In this document: positions 5,981 through 13,346 of the stretch, one piece after another
Layout: the number at the start of each line of letters is the position of its first letter
How positions within the stretch are numbered: position 1 is the first letter of the stretch
Source of the DNA: Betaproteobacteria bacterium
Lineage (GTDB): Bacteria > Pseudomonadota > Gammaproteobacteria > Burkholderiales > Burkholderiaceae_C
NCBI GenBank assembly: GCA_025354965.1
Contig: JANXLW010000434.1
Coordinates: forward strand, 1-13,346
Length of the DNA stretch: 13,346 nt
Reading direction: 5' to 3'
Made by a program: the position numbers and the translations under genes
The notes under the pieces: model-generated
The model's input: only the letters and a program-made list of their open reading frames with translations
Told to the model about the DNA's origin: nothing
The model's database searches: none

Positions 5981-6712
5981 ATGGCTACGTTGATGCGCGA
6001 CGCAGATCAACACAATAACCTGCTTATCACGGGTGTGTTGGCTTGTGGATCCGTTTTTTTCCTGCTGGCGGGGCTGAGCACCTCGGCATCATCCGCCTTG
6101 GTACAAGGCATGGCTGCATCACCTGCCCTGACAACGCCGGCCGCCAAGGCGTCCAATTCAAATACCTCGTTGAAAAACTCGAGCGGTCTGAAAATTTACT
6201 CGAAACCAGCTTGGCAGGACTTGACGCCTTTGCAGCAGCTTTCTCTCAAACCCCTAGCAGCCAATTGGAACAATCTGGGCGAAGCTCAAAAGCGCAAATG
6301 GATCGCCATCGCTGCGAGTTATCCAAGTCTTGCAGCGTCCGAGCAAGCAAAACTGCACAGCCGCATGACCGAATGGGTGTCCCTGAGCCAACAGCAACGG
6401 GATCAAGCCCGATTAAATTTTGCCCGGACCAAACAAATCTCGCCAACTCAAAAAGCAGCCACATGGCAGGCCTACCAGGCACTTAGTCCGGAAGAGAAGA
6501 AAAAACTTGCAGTTTCGGCGATACCTAAGCCATCCGGTGCCGCCGCTGCCGCGAAGCCGGTCCCCCCACAAAAACTCGCGGCAGTTCCTGTGACCAGACA
6601 ATCTCCAAAACAAGAGTCCAAATTGGCCGCTGCTGAAACCGCCGTGAATCGCAATACACTGCTTCCGCGTTCACAGCCAGCGGTTGATGCCCCATCCGTC
6701 CAAAAGCCCTAA
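5981..6712 (+). CDS. DUF3106 family protein, exported or membrane-anchored
   Basis: A 243-aa protein with an N-terminal hydrophobic span (about 14-38, a signal anchor or signal peptide), a Ser/Ala/Thr-rich linker, and a DUF3106 core at about 77-176. In the core, Trp-centred helical units repeat: PAWQDLTPLQQLSL, ANWNNLGEAQKRKWI, TEWVSLSQQQRDQA and ATWQAYQALSPEEKKKLA. The last 65 residues are Ala/Pro/Lys/Gln-rich and probably disordered. The repeated helices with W at their start suggest a helical periplasmic module, possibly binding a partner. An upstream start at 5933 is possible in this frame but would overlap DUF3619 and add residues lacking a signal; the ATG at 5981 is 7 nt after the DUF3619 stop. 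No enzyme motif is seen. The function is unknown in the family. Confidence 0.85.
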   Translation: MATLMRDADQHNNLLITGVLACGSVFFLLAGLSTSASSALVQGMAASPALTTPAAKASNSNTSLKNSSGLKIYSKPAWQDLTPLQQLSLKPLAANWNNLGEAQKRKWIAIAASYPSLAASEQAKLHSRMTEWVSLSQQQRDQARLNFARTKQISPTQKAATWQAYQALSPEEKKKLAVSAIPKPSGAAAAAKPVPPQKLAAVPVTRQSPKQESKLAAAETAVNRNTLLPRSQPAVDAPSVQKP

Positions 6713-6732
6713 ACGCCGCGAGCGGTGGCCGA

Positions 6733-7227
6733 ATGAACCCAGAGTTGAAGGCGCCCAGTCTCGTTCGCCGCATGGCCTGCTGGCTCTATGATGGTGTTCT
6801 GCTATTTGGGGTGGTTTTCATCGCCGGCTACCTGTTCGGAACTTTGACCCAAACCCGCAATCCGATGGACAACCGCTACGCCCTCCAGGCTTTCCTTTTC
6901 GTCGTCTTTGGTATCTATTTCGTTTGGTTGTGGTCAAAGGGACAAACCCTTGCCATGAAAACCTGGCACATTCAGGTTGTAGATCGCTCAGGGCAAGCTC
7001 TATCGCAGCGCCGTGCGTTGCTTCGTTACCTGGTTAGCTGGCTTTGGTTCTTGCCGGCGCTGGTGTCAGTCGCGCAGTTCAAATTGTCCGGCCCTGAATC
7101 CGTCGTCATCGTCCTCGGCTGGGTTGTCGTGTGGGCACTGTTAAGCCGCTTTCACCCGCAACAGCAGTTCTGGCACGATGCCCTGGCTGGCACACGGCTG
7201 GTTACAACCCCTCACCTGAATCGATAA
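6733..7227 (+). CDS. RDD family membrane protein
   Basis: A 164-aa protein with about four transmembrane segments (around 19-39, 49-67, 98-116 and 122-139). It carries the RDD family landmarks: an N-terminal Arg (R12/R13) and Asp20 in VRRMACWLYDGVL, a conserved GQTLAMKTWHIQVVD connecting stretch (70-84), and Asp149 in FWHDALAGTRLV near the end. RDD proteins are poorly characterised, and some members are linked to ion transport or salt tolerance. It lies 20 nt after the DUF3106 gene and is the last gene of the sigma-factor cluster; the neighbour beyond is convergent. No hairpin terminator is visible in the 36-nt gap. A specific substrate cannot be named. Confidence 0.9.
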   Translation: MNPELKAPSLVRRMACWLYDGVLLFGVVFIAGYLFGTLTQTRNPMDNRYALQAFLFVVFGIYFVWLWSKGQTLAMKTWHIQVVDRSGQALSQRRALLRYLVSWLWFLPALVSVAQFKLSGPESVVIVLGWVVVWALLSRFHPQQQFWHDALAGTRLVTTPHLNR

Positions 7228-7263
7228 ACTGAAGATGTCAGGTACCAAGCATATTCACAAAGT

Positions 7264-7602
7264 TTAGACCGCCGATTCGTCCTGCTCGCCAGTACGGATT
7301 CTTACCACGCGTTCCACGCTGGTCACAAATATCTTGCCATCACCAATCTTGCCGGTGTGCGCCGCCCGCACTATCGCATCGACACAGCGATCCACGTCAT
7401 CCGTGTTCACCACCACTTCAACTTTCACCTTGGGCAGGAAATCAACCACATACTCCGCACCGCGGTAGAGTTCGGTGTGCCCTTTTTGTCGACCAAAGCC
7501 CTTAACCTCGGTGACGGTTAGCCCCGTGACTCCGCATTCAGCCAGTGCTTCGCGGACTTCTTCGAGTTTGAACGGTTTGACAATGGCTGTAATTTGTTTC
7601 AT
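7264..7602 (-). CDS. glnB: Nitrogen regulatory protein P-II
   Basis: This 112-aa trimeric signal protein senses ATP/ADP, 2-oxoglutarate and, through uridylylation, glutamine. The T-loop carries the uridylylation site Tyr51 in LYRGAEYVVDF, and the C-terminal signature HTGKIGDGKIFV lies at about 86-97. The sequence begins MKQITAIVKPFKLEEVREAL, typical of both GlnB and GlnK; with no amtB neighbour in view I prefer glnB, though a glnK name is possible. The ATG at 7602 has AGG (7611-7609) at 6 nt. It lies 64 nt downstream of nadE on the same strand with no terminator between, so the two are likely one transcript; PII control of glutamine-dependent NadE has been reported in Azospirillum. Confidence 0.95.
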   Translation of the reverse strand: MKQITAIVKPFKLEEVREALAECGVTGLTVTEVKGFGRQKGHTELYRGAEYVVDFLPKVKVEVVVNTDDVDRCVDAIVRAAHTGKIGDGKIFVTSVERVVRIRTGEQDESAV

Positions 7603-7666
7603 GTTTTTCCTGGTCAGTTGGGAACCGAGTTTTGGGACGCTTGCGACTGTGCAGTAAGGCTGCAGT

Positions 7667-9343
7667 TTATGCGCGAAATCGATTGGTTATAGGATAACGC
7701 CAATCCTTGCCAAAGCTGCGGTGGGTCACGCGAATACCCACTGGCGACTGCCGACGCTTGTATTCATTGATCTTGATCAGACGTGTCACCTTTTCGACGT
7801 CGGCGCGAGCAAACCCGGCCGCAATGATGTCTTCGATGGACTCGTCATTCTCCATGTAGCGCTCCAGGATTGCGTCGAGTACCTCATAAGCGGGCAGACT
7901 ATCCTGATCCGTCTGGTCAGGACGCAACTCTGCGCTGGGCGCCCGCGTGATGATACGCTGCGGAATGGGATCGGGGTGAGTACCGTAAGGATTGTTGGCA
8001 TTGCGCCACCGGGCCAGCCGGTAGACCGTCGTTTTTGCAAGATCCTTGATAACGGCAAAGCCGCCGGCCATGTCGCCGTAAAGAGTGCAATAGCCGGTTG
8101 CCATTTCGGACTTATTGCCCGTGGTTAGAACAATGCTGCCAAACTTGTTGGATAGTGCCATCAACAGTGTGCCCCGAATGCGGGCCTGAATATTTTCCTC
8201 CGTCGTGTCCTCGGACAGATTCTTGAATTCGGCCGCTAGCGACCTGTTAAATGCCAAAAACTCCGGCTCAATTGAAATCTCGTCATAACGCACACCAAGA
8301 CGGCCAGCCATTTCGCGCGCGTCAATCCAGCTGATGTCGGCGGTATAGGGTGATGGCATCATGACAGTGCGAACTCGGTCCTTGCCAAGGGCGTCGACTG
8401 CCACCACCAAAACCAGCGCCGAGTCAATACCGCCCGACAAGCCTAGAAGCACGCTGGGAAAGCCGTTCTTACCAATGTAGTCGCGTACTCCCATCACAAG
8501 GGCGTCCCACAGGTCAGCCTCGGCTGAGCGCTCCGGTACTACAGTCGACACCAAATGGATAGCCGTCTGCTCGCGATTGACATCAACAGCGAGTTGGCTT
8601 TCCATAAAACTTGGCGCACGGCCGGCCACCGTTCCATCAACGTTGAGCGCAAATGAGCGTCCTTCAAAGACCACTTCATCCTGCCCACCAACAAGGTGCG
8701 CGTACACCAGCGGTAGGCCGCAGGCTTTAACCCGGTCACGCATCATTTGCTCACGTTCGTCTGCTTTGCCAATGTGAAATGGCGATGCGTTGATGACGAC
8801 CAGCAACTCGGCACCGGCTTGCCTGGTCAGTCTGGCGGGTTCTTCGAACCAGGCGTCCTCACAGATAAGCAGTCCCACTTTTACCCTGCTATCAACCGGG
8901 CCCGCTGCAAACACGCAAACGCCCTGGCCCGGCATAAAATAGCGCCGCTCGTCAAATACTTGGTAATTGGGCAACTCCCGCTTGGCGTAACAGGCCACCA
9001 CCGCCCCCTCGCACAACACACTGGCGGCGTTGTGACGATTTTGCACCGCAACTGAACGCGTTCTTCGATCACCCCCGGTCGGGTGCCCGAGCACCACGGT
9101 CATATCTTTTAACCCGGCTAACTCACTGGCAACTGTTTTAACGGCATCATCGCAGGCAGCAATAAATGCCGGGCGCAAAAACAGGTCTTCCGCTGCATAT
9201 CCGCAAATCGAGAGTTCCGGGGTCAGCAAAAGACGTACGCCGTCAGCGTAAGCAGAACGCGCCGCATCGATGATTCGTTGCGCGTTGCCCGTCAAGTCGC
9301 CCACAACGAAATTAAGTTGGGCAACACAGAGTTTGAGTGTCAT
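7667..9343 (-). CDS. nadE: Glutamine-dependent NAD+ synthetase
   Basis: This 558-aa two-domain enzyme amidates nicotinic acid adenine dinucleotide to NAD+, using ammonia released from glutamine. The N-terminal nitrilase-like glutaminase domain (about 1-260) has its triad: Glu43 in TPELSICGY, Lys121 in YAKRELPNY and Cys161 in LLICEDAW. The C-terminal synthetase domain (about 275-558) has the PP-loop GLSGGIDS (301-308) and the KSEMATGYCTLYGDMAGG stretch. The frame permits a TTG start at 9352, but the ATG at 9343 gives MTLKLCVAQLNFVVGDL, the common family beginning; no strong Shine-Dalgarno sequence precedes either. It is divergent from the acyltransferase gene with only 30 bp between, so promoters must lie partly inside coding sequence. 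It is followed by glnB. Confidence 0.96.
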   Translation of the reverse strand: MTLKLCVAQLNFVVGDLTGNAQRIIDAARSAYADGVRLLLTPELSICGYAAEDLFLRPAFIAACDDAVKTVASELAGLKDMTVVLGHPTGGDRRTRSVAVQNRHNAASVLCEGAVVACYAKRELPNYQVFDERRYFMPGQGVCVFAAGPVDSRVKVGLLICEDAWFEEPARLTRQAGAELLVVINASPFHIGKADEREQMMRDRVKACGLPLVYAHLVGGQDEVVFEGRSFALNVDGTVAGRAPSFMESQLAVDVNREQTAIHLVSTVVPERSAEADLWDALVMGVRDYIGKNGFPSVLLGLSGGIDSALVLVVAVDALGKDRVRTVMMPSPYTADISWIDAREMAGRLGVRYDEISIEPEFLAFNRSLAAEFKNLSEDTTEENIQARIRGTLLMALSNKFGSIVLTTGNKSEMATGYCTLYGDMAGGFAVIKDLAKTTVYRLARWRNANNPYGTHPDPIPQRIITRAPSAELRPDQTDQDSLPAYEVLDAILERYMENDESIEDIIAAGFARADVEKVTRLIKINEYKRRQSPVGIRVTHRSFGKDWRYPITNRFRA

Positions 9344-9373
9344 TGACCGCAAATGTAAAGGTATGAAAAAACA

Positions 9374-10636
9374 GTGAAGAACGAGTCGAACGATTATGTC
9401 ATCCGGGTGCTGAACTCACCTAGTGAGGTGGATTCCACAGTTTGGAATGAATTGCTGAATTTGCAGCCAGAGCCAACCCCGTTCATGCGACACGAGTATC
9501 TGCAAGCACTACACACCAGTGGCAGCGCCACAGACCAAACCGGGTGGACCCCCCGATTTATCATTCTTGAACTAGCTGGCGCGATGGTGGGCGCCTGCGC
9601 CCTTTACATTAAAGCGCATTCTTATGGCGAATACGTGTTTGACCACGCCTGGGCCAACGCCCATCAACAACATGGCATACGCTACTACCCAAAAGCGGTG
9701 ATTGCGGTGCCATTCACTCCGGTACCCGGAACACGATTGATGGCGCGCAGTGCCAGCGAACGGGAGGTACTTACAAAAAGGGTTATTGAATGGTGCGAAG
9801 CCCGCGGGCTGTCGTCACTACACGTCTTGTTCTGCGGCGCTGACGACATCCAATCCTGCAGCAACACCGGTATGCTGCTGCGCCACACTGTGCAATTTCA
9901 TTGGCAAAATACTGCCCCCACACTTGCCGCTTCAGGTACGTGGCGACTCGGCGGCGAAACCCCTGCCCCTGCCTATGCGGACTTCGAGGGCTTTCTGGCC
10001 TCGCTGTCGCATGAAAAGCGAAAAAAAATACGGCAGGAGCGTCGCAAAGTGGCAGATGCAGGCGTCACCTTCCGCTGGGCACTGGGCGCATCGATTTCAC
10101 ACCAGGACTGGGATTTTTTTTACCAATGCTACGAACGAACCTACCTCGAACATGGCAATGCGCCCTACCTGAGTCGTGACTTTTTCCAGGCAATGGCCAA
10201 CACCATGCCGGAGAACTGGCTGCTGTTCGTCGCGGAACGGGCCGGACGACCGATTGCCGCAAGTCTCATAGCCACCAGCACAGATAGAGCAGTTGCCAAG
10301 GGAACAAATGGTGCAAATAAAATTGACGCTATTGCCTACGGACGCTATTGGGGTGCGCTGGAGCGCGTGGATTGTCTGCACTTTGAGGCCTGCTACTACC
10401 AGCCACTGGCTTGGTGCATTGCGCACGGTTACCAGCGATTTGAAGGCGGAGCCCAAGGCGAACACAAAATGGCGAGAGCCCTGTTGCCCGTTAAAACCTC
10501 CAGCGCTCACTGGCTGACACATCCAGCGTTCGCCGATGCGGTTGGGCGTTTTCTGGAGCGCGAAGGTCAGGGCATTGACCACTATCTGGACGACCTGGGG
10601 CAACGCAGTCCATTTCGCAGCGACCTGGAAAATTAA
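9374..10636 (+). CDS. FemAB-like/GNAT family acyltransferase (DUF482 type)
   Basis: A 420-aa soluble protein of the family called peptidoglycan biosynthesis/recognition FemAB-like (formerly DUF482), built from two GNAT-type folds. Landmarks are HSYGEYVFDHAWANA (residues about 86-100), RYYPKAVIAVPFTPVPGTRL (about 106-125), SLSHEKRKKIRQERRKV in the middle, and the C-terminal LHFEACYYQPLAWCIAHGY followed by FEGGAQGEHKMARAL. The start is GTG at 9374, with AAAGG (9357-9361) 12 nt upstream; the GTG overlaps the stop of a four-codon ATG ORF at 9363. No signal peptide or membrane span is seen. The family substrate is not established; transfer of an amino acid or acyl group from an activated carrier is a reasonable inference. 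It is transcribed away from nadE. Confidence 0.85.
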   Translation: MKNESNDYVIRVLNSPSEVDSTVWNELLNLQPEPTPFMRHEYLQALHTSGSATDQTGWTPRFIILELAGAMVGACALYIKAHSYGEYVFDHAWANAHQQHGIRYYPKAVIAVPFTPVPGTRLMARSASEREVLTKRVIEWCEARGLSSLHVLFCGADDIQSCSNTGMLLRHTVQFHWQNTAPTLAASGTWRLGGETPAPAYADFEGFLASLSHEKRKKIRQERRKVADAGVTFRWALGASISHQDWDFFYQCYERTYLEHGNAPYLSRDFFQAMANTMPENWLLFVAERAGRPIAASLIATSTDRAVAKGTNGANKIDAIAYGRYWGALERVDCLHFEACYYQPLAWCIAHGYQRFEGGAQGEHKMARALLPVKTSSAHWLTHPAFADAVGRFLEREGQGIDHYLDDLGQRSPFRSDLEN

Positions 10637-10650
10637 TTGCCGGTCCTTGA

Positions 10651-10679
10651 TAAACACGCGCCCATAGAATCCTTACAAT
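10651..10679 (+). promoter_or_regulatory. Candidate promoter for the WS/DGAT-hydrolase pair
   Basis: TAAACA (10651-10656) and TACAAT (10674-10679) are separated by 17 bp, matching four and five bases of the sigma-70 consensus boxes. Transcription would begin near 10686, about 56 nt before the WS/DGAT ATG. The 105-nt gap after the acyltransferase gene fits an independent promoter. Confidence 0.4.
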
Positions 10680-10741
10680 GAATATGCCAAAAGAGCCGAT
10701 CAGGTGTCCACCTTTCACCCTGAATCAGTCGGACACGAAAC

Positions 10742-12250
10742 ATGAACATACTTAGCGGCCTTGACGCCTCGTTCCTCTATCTCGAGACACCTGAGATGCC
10801 TATGCATGTTGGGTCGTTTTGCCTCTATCAACTGCCATCTGATTTCAAGGGCACTTTTCTCACGGCAATCAAAACGCACATCGCCCAGCGCATGCACCTG
10901 GCGCCGGTCTTCAGCCGCAAACTCAGGTTCATGCCACTCCAGTTGGGACACCCGGCGTGGCTCCAGGCAGAGAATGTTGACCTTGACTTTCACATTCGGC
11001 GAGTCAAGGGAAAAACCCTTACCGAGCGTCAAGCAGAGGCGGCATGCGCCGAGTTGCACGGTCGTCTGATGGACCGCCGCTACCCTTTATGGGAATTCCA
11101 TGTGTTTGAACGCATCAAGCTTGCGGATGGCAGCATTTGCGCCGGCCTGTATTCCAAAATCCATCATGCGGCGCTGGACGGCAAGGGCGGAACCGTCTTG
11201 ACCCAAGCCATCATGGACATCAGCTCGGTGCCGCGCGAAGTGCCAGCACCATCCACGGCGCCCGCTGTTGGCGAAACGCGCAATCTTAAAATGAGCGCAA
11301 TGATTGGCTCGGTGTTTTCCAACTCGCTTGCCCAGTACGCCAAATTGATCAAGGGATTGCCTCACACGGCACAGGTTGTCAGAGGTGCCCTGGCGAAACG
11401 GGCTTTGGGAGGAGCCGGCGACTTGGCCCAACCCAAACCCCTGCTTCGTCTGGCCCCAATGACCGTCTTTAATGCGGTAGTCACCTGTGAACGTGCTTTC
11501 GGCACAGCTCGATTACCGTTTGCCGACTGCCGTTCCATGGCCAAGGCGGTCGGCGGTTCATTCAATGACATCGTGTTGTGGATTTGCGCCACCGCGCTGC
11601 GGACCTATTTGACTGAGCACGGAGGCATCCCGAAGAAATCGACACTTGCCGCTATGCCTGTAAGCCTCCGGGAGCAAGGCAATGTTGATCTCAATACACA
11701 GGCGTCAATGTCGGTAGTTGAACTCGGAACGCAATTCTTCAATCCGATGAAGCGCATGCAGGCCATCATGGCTTCCACAGCGAAGGTCAAGAACGCCATG
11801 GCCGACCTGAAAGGGGTTCTGCCAACCGATTACCCATCGTTGCTGGCCCCATGGATTGTCGGTGGTTTGGCGAAAGCGGCTTACACGACTTATAGCGCGA
11901 CCGGTCTGTCGCACCGCTTGCGAATGATGGCCAATCTGGTCATCAGTAACGTGCCGGGCCCATCGGTGCCCCTGTACATGGCCGGAGCGAAAATGCTCAC
12001 CTTCCATCCCATGTCGATTGTGGTCCATGGCGTCGCGCTCAACATTACTATTCAGACTTATACAGGCTCCGTCGACTTTGGCTTGGTAGCGGACAAAAAG
12101 GCGATACCAGCCATGGGGGAATTGACCGATGCACTGGTCCGCGCGTTTGAAGAAGGTCGCCAATTGTTGACCCACGGGAAGCCGAAAATCGCACAAACAG
12201 CCACCGTCAAAAGCGTATCCGGTAGCGTCAAAAAGCATCTCAAACACTGA
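10742..12250 (+). CDS. Wax ester synthase/diacylglycerol acyltransferase (WS/DGAT)
   Basis: This 502-aa enzyme joins acyl-CoA to a long-chain alcohol or diacylglycerol, making wax esters or triacylglycerol at the inner membrane or storage body. The catalytic HHxxxDG motif is intact at residues 141-147 (HHAALDG). Other family marks are the N-terminal LSGLDASFLYLETPEMPMHVG, PLWEFHVFE (115-123), SFNDIVLW in the second half and ISNVPGP in the C-terminal domain. The length matches the family. No complete transmembrane helix is apparent. It is followed 26 nt later by an alpha/beta hydrolase gene. The Shine-Dalgarno sequence (GGA near 10733) is weak. The ester produced cannot be read from sequence. 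Confidence 0.93.
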   Translation: MNILSGLDASFLYLETPEMPMHVGSFCLYQLPSDFKGTFLTAIKTHIAQRMHLAPVFSRKLRFMPLQLGHPAWLQAENVDLDFHIRRVKGKTLTERQAEAACAELHGRLMDRRYPLWEFHVFERIKLADGSICAGLYSKIHHAALDGKGGTVLTQAIMDISSVPREVPAPSTAPAVGETRNLKMSAMIGSVFSNSLAQYAKLIKGLPHTAQVVRGALAKRALGGAGDLAQPKPLLRLAPMTVFNAVVTCERAFGTARLPFADCRSMAKAVGGSFNDIVLWICATALRTYLTEHGGIPKKSTLAAMPVSLREQGNVDLNTQASMSVVELGTQFFNPMKRMQAIMASTAKVKNAMADLKGVLPTDYPSLLAPWIVGGLAKAAYTTYSATGLSHRLRMMANLVISNVPGPSVPLYMAGAKMLTFHPMSIVVHGVALNITIQTYTGSVDFGLVADKKAIPAMGELTDALVRAFEEGRQLLTHGKPKIAQTATVKSVSGSVKKHLKH

Positions 12251-12276
12251 CCTTGACAACCACACTATTGCGCATC

Positions 12277-13068
12277 ATGGCGAACATGCAGTCACAGGAC
12301 CAAGTCAAGCACCATCCGGCGCCAAGCCCCTGGCTAATGGCTATGGAGTTGCGGGTCCTTTGGGAACTGGGATCAGTCATCCCTTCATGGTCCATATTGC
12401 GCCATGCACCAACTGGTGATGGTCATTCGGTCATTGTTTTCCCAGGGCTGTCAGCCAGCGACGGATCGACCTTGCCAATGCGCAGTTTTTTGCAAAATCT
12501 GGGCCACGACATGTCCGGCTGGAACCAGGGATTCAACTTCGGCCCGCGGGCCGGCGTGCTGCAGGCAGCCAGACAGCAAGTGCTCGATACCTGTCAAGTC
12601 ACGGGTAAAAAAGTGAGTCTGATTGGCTGGAGTCTGGGCGGCATCTATGCCCGCGAACTGGCCAAGGACCTACCTGACTGTGTACGCAGCGTTATCACCA
12701 TGGGCACGCCGTTCGCTGGTTCACACCACAGCACCAATGCCTGGCGTCTTTACGAGCTCACCAGCGGGCGCGATATCCACGCCGAGGTCGCACAATTCGA
12801 TCTGCCGGCAGCGCCACCGATGCCAACCACGTCCATTTTTTCGCGCTCCGATGGTGTCGTGGCATGGCCCGCCAGCCTTCAAGCACCTTGCCCCATCAAT
12901 CCGTTGACCGAAAATCTGGAAGTCATCGCCAGCCACTTTGGATTGGGCCTAAACCCCTGCACCTGGTGGGCAGTTGCCGACCGTCTCTCACAGCCGGAAG
13001 GGAGTTGGAAGCGTTTTGTGCATAAGAAAGGCCTGCATGGCGTGTTATTCCCAGACCCGTATCGCTGA
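12277..13068 (+). CDS. Alpha/beta hydrolase, lipase- or acyltransferase-like
   Basis: A 263-aa alpha/beta hydrolase. The nucleophile elbow GWSLGG lies at 117-122 (Ser119), and the likely acid and base are Asp192 in SRSDGVV and His220 in IASHFGLG. The oxyanion strand is VIVFPGLSASDG (52-63). The start is uncertain: the frame opens at TTG 12253, while ATG 12277 and ATG 12286 follow, none with a clear Shine-Dalgarno sequence; I chose 12277. No signal peptide is evident from this start, so a cytoplasmic enzyme is likely. Its position 26 nt after the WS/DGAT gene suggests one transcript and a role in turning over or remodelling the same lipid esters, which is inference. Substrate specificity cannot be told from the sequence. 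Confidence 0.85.
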   Translation: MANMQSQDQVKHHPAPSPWLMAMELRVLWELGSVIPSWSILRHAPTGDGHSVIVFPGLSASDGSTLPMRSFLQNLGHDMSGWNQGFNFGPRAGVLQAARQQVLDTCQVTGKKVSLIGWSLGGIYARELAKDLPDCVRSVITMGTPFAGSHHSTNAWRLYELTSGRDIHAEVAQFDLPAAPPMPTTSIFSRSDGVVAWPASLQAPCPINPLTENLEVIASHFGLGLNPCTWWAVADRLSQPEGSWKRFVHKKGLHGVLFPDPYR

Positions 13069-13114
13069 TTTTCCACAACAAGGGGGGATCCGAAAGTTAC
13101 CGTAGGCGTGAAAT

Positions 13115-13346
13115 TTACGCTTTTGGGTGCGCCTTGTTGTAATTGGCAATGCCCTCCATGATCTCCGTCTTGGCAGATTCAGGTCCTTCCCAGCCCAAAA
13201 TCTTGACCCACTTGTTCAGTTCCAGATCCTTGTAATGTTCGAAAAAGTGGGCGATGGTCTTCAGACGTACCGGACTTAAATCCTCTGGCTTTTGCCAGCG
13301 TGTGTAAAGCGAAAGTATCTTGTCTATCGGCACGGCCAGCACTTTG
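13115..13346 (-). CDS. ppa: Inorganic pyrophosphatase, C-terminal part (runs off the right edge)
   Basis: About 76 C-terminal residues of a soluble family I (Mg-dependent) inorganic pyrophosphatase, which hydrolyses pyrophosphate to two phosphates and drives biosynthetic reactions. The visible part begins KVLAVPIDKI and includes HFFEHYKDLE then NKWVKILGWEG, matching the conserved Tyr-Lys pair (E. coli Tyr141-Lys142) and the KWV segment. The acidic DxDxxD-type active-site motif lies outside the window. The stop is TAA at 13117-13115. It is convergent with the hydrolase gene; in the 46-nt gap I see no convincing terminator hairpin. Confidence 0.93.
   Translation of the reverse strand, partial: KVLAVPIDKILSLYTRWQKPEDLSPVRLKTIAHFFEHYKDLELNKWVKILGWEGPESAKTEIMEGIANYNKAHPKA

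Noticed and set aside
10647..10679. TTGATA (10647-10652) as the -35 box for the WS/DGAT gene.
   Set aside because: It is 21 bp from TACAAT and 12 bp from TAGAAT, neither a workable spacing; TAAACA at 17 bp fits better.
13069..13114. A terminator between the convergent hydrolase and ppa genes.
   Set aside because: No inverted repeat of useful length with a following T tract is visible in the 46-nt gap.

Overview
The window is an ordinary, gene-dense stretch of a chromosome from a beta-proteobacterium, most likely order Burkholderiales and probably a Comamonadaceae relative. This rests on three things: the style of the proteins, the ilvB-ilvH-ilvC-pssA-leuA gene order, and the block of an ECF-like sigma factor, DUF3619, DUF3106 and RDD protein, all familiar from that group. 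The genus is not claimed. I see no transposases, phage genes, CRISPR arrays, tRNA or rRNA genes, and no exotic defence or biosynthetic system. The most interesting signals are regulatory structures between genes.

Left part (1-4672, all minus strand, read right to left): a branched-chain amino acid operon with ilvB (acetolactate synthase large subunit), ilvH (small regulatory subunit), ilvC (ketol-acid reductoisomerase), pssA (phosphatidylserine synthase) and the first 36 codons of leuA (2-isopropylmalate synthase). A perfect hairpin with a UUCG loop separates ilvC from pssA. Between pssA and leuA lies what looks like a leucine attenuator: a 17-codon leader peptide with five Leu codons in a six-codon stretch, followed by a perfect 12-bp terminator-like hairpin.

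Middle (about 4673-7227): a divergent control region of about 300 bp with two candidate promoters and a 12-bp palindrome, then a plus-strand cluster. The cluster encodes an ECF-type sigma factor, a DUF3619 single-pass membrane protein that overlaps it by ATGA (an anti-sigma candidate), a DUF3106 secreted or anchored protein, and an RDD-family membrane protein. It looks like one co-transcribed envelope-related unit.

Right part (7264-13346): nadE (glutamine-dependent NAD+ synthetase) and a PII protein gene form a minus-strand pair. Divergent from nadE is a FemAB-like/GNAT acyltransferase gene. It is followed by a wax ester synthase/diacylglycerol acyltransferase (WS/DGAT) and a closely linked alpha/beta hydrolase, suggesting storage-lipid or wax-ester metabolism. 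The window ends inside a convergent inorganic pyrophosphatase gene (ppa), of which only the C-terminal part is present.
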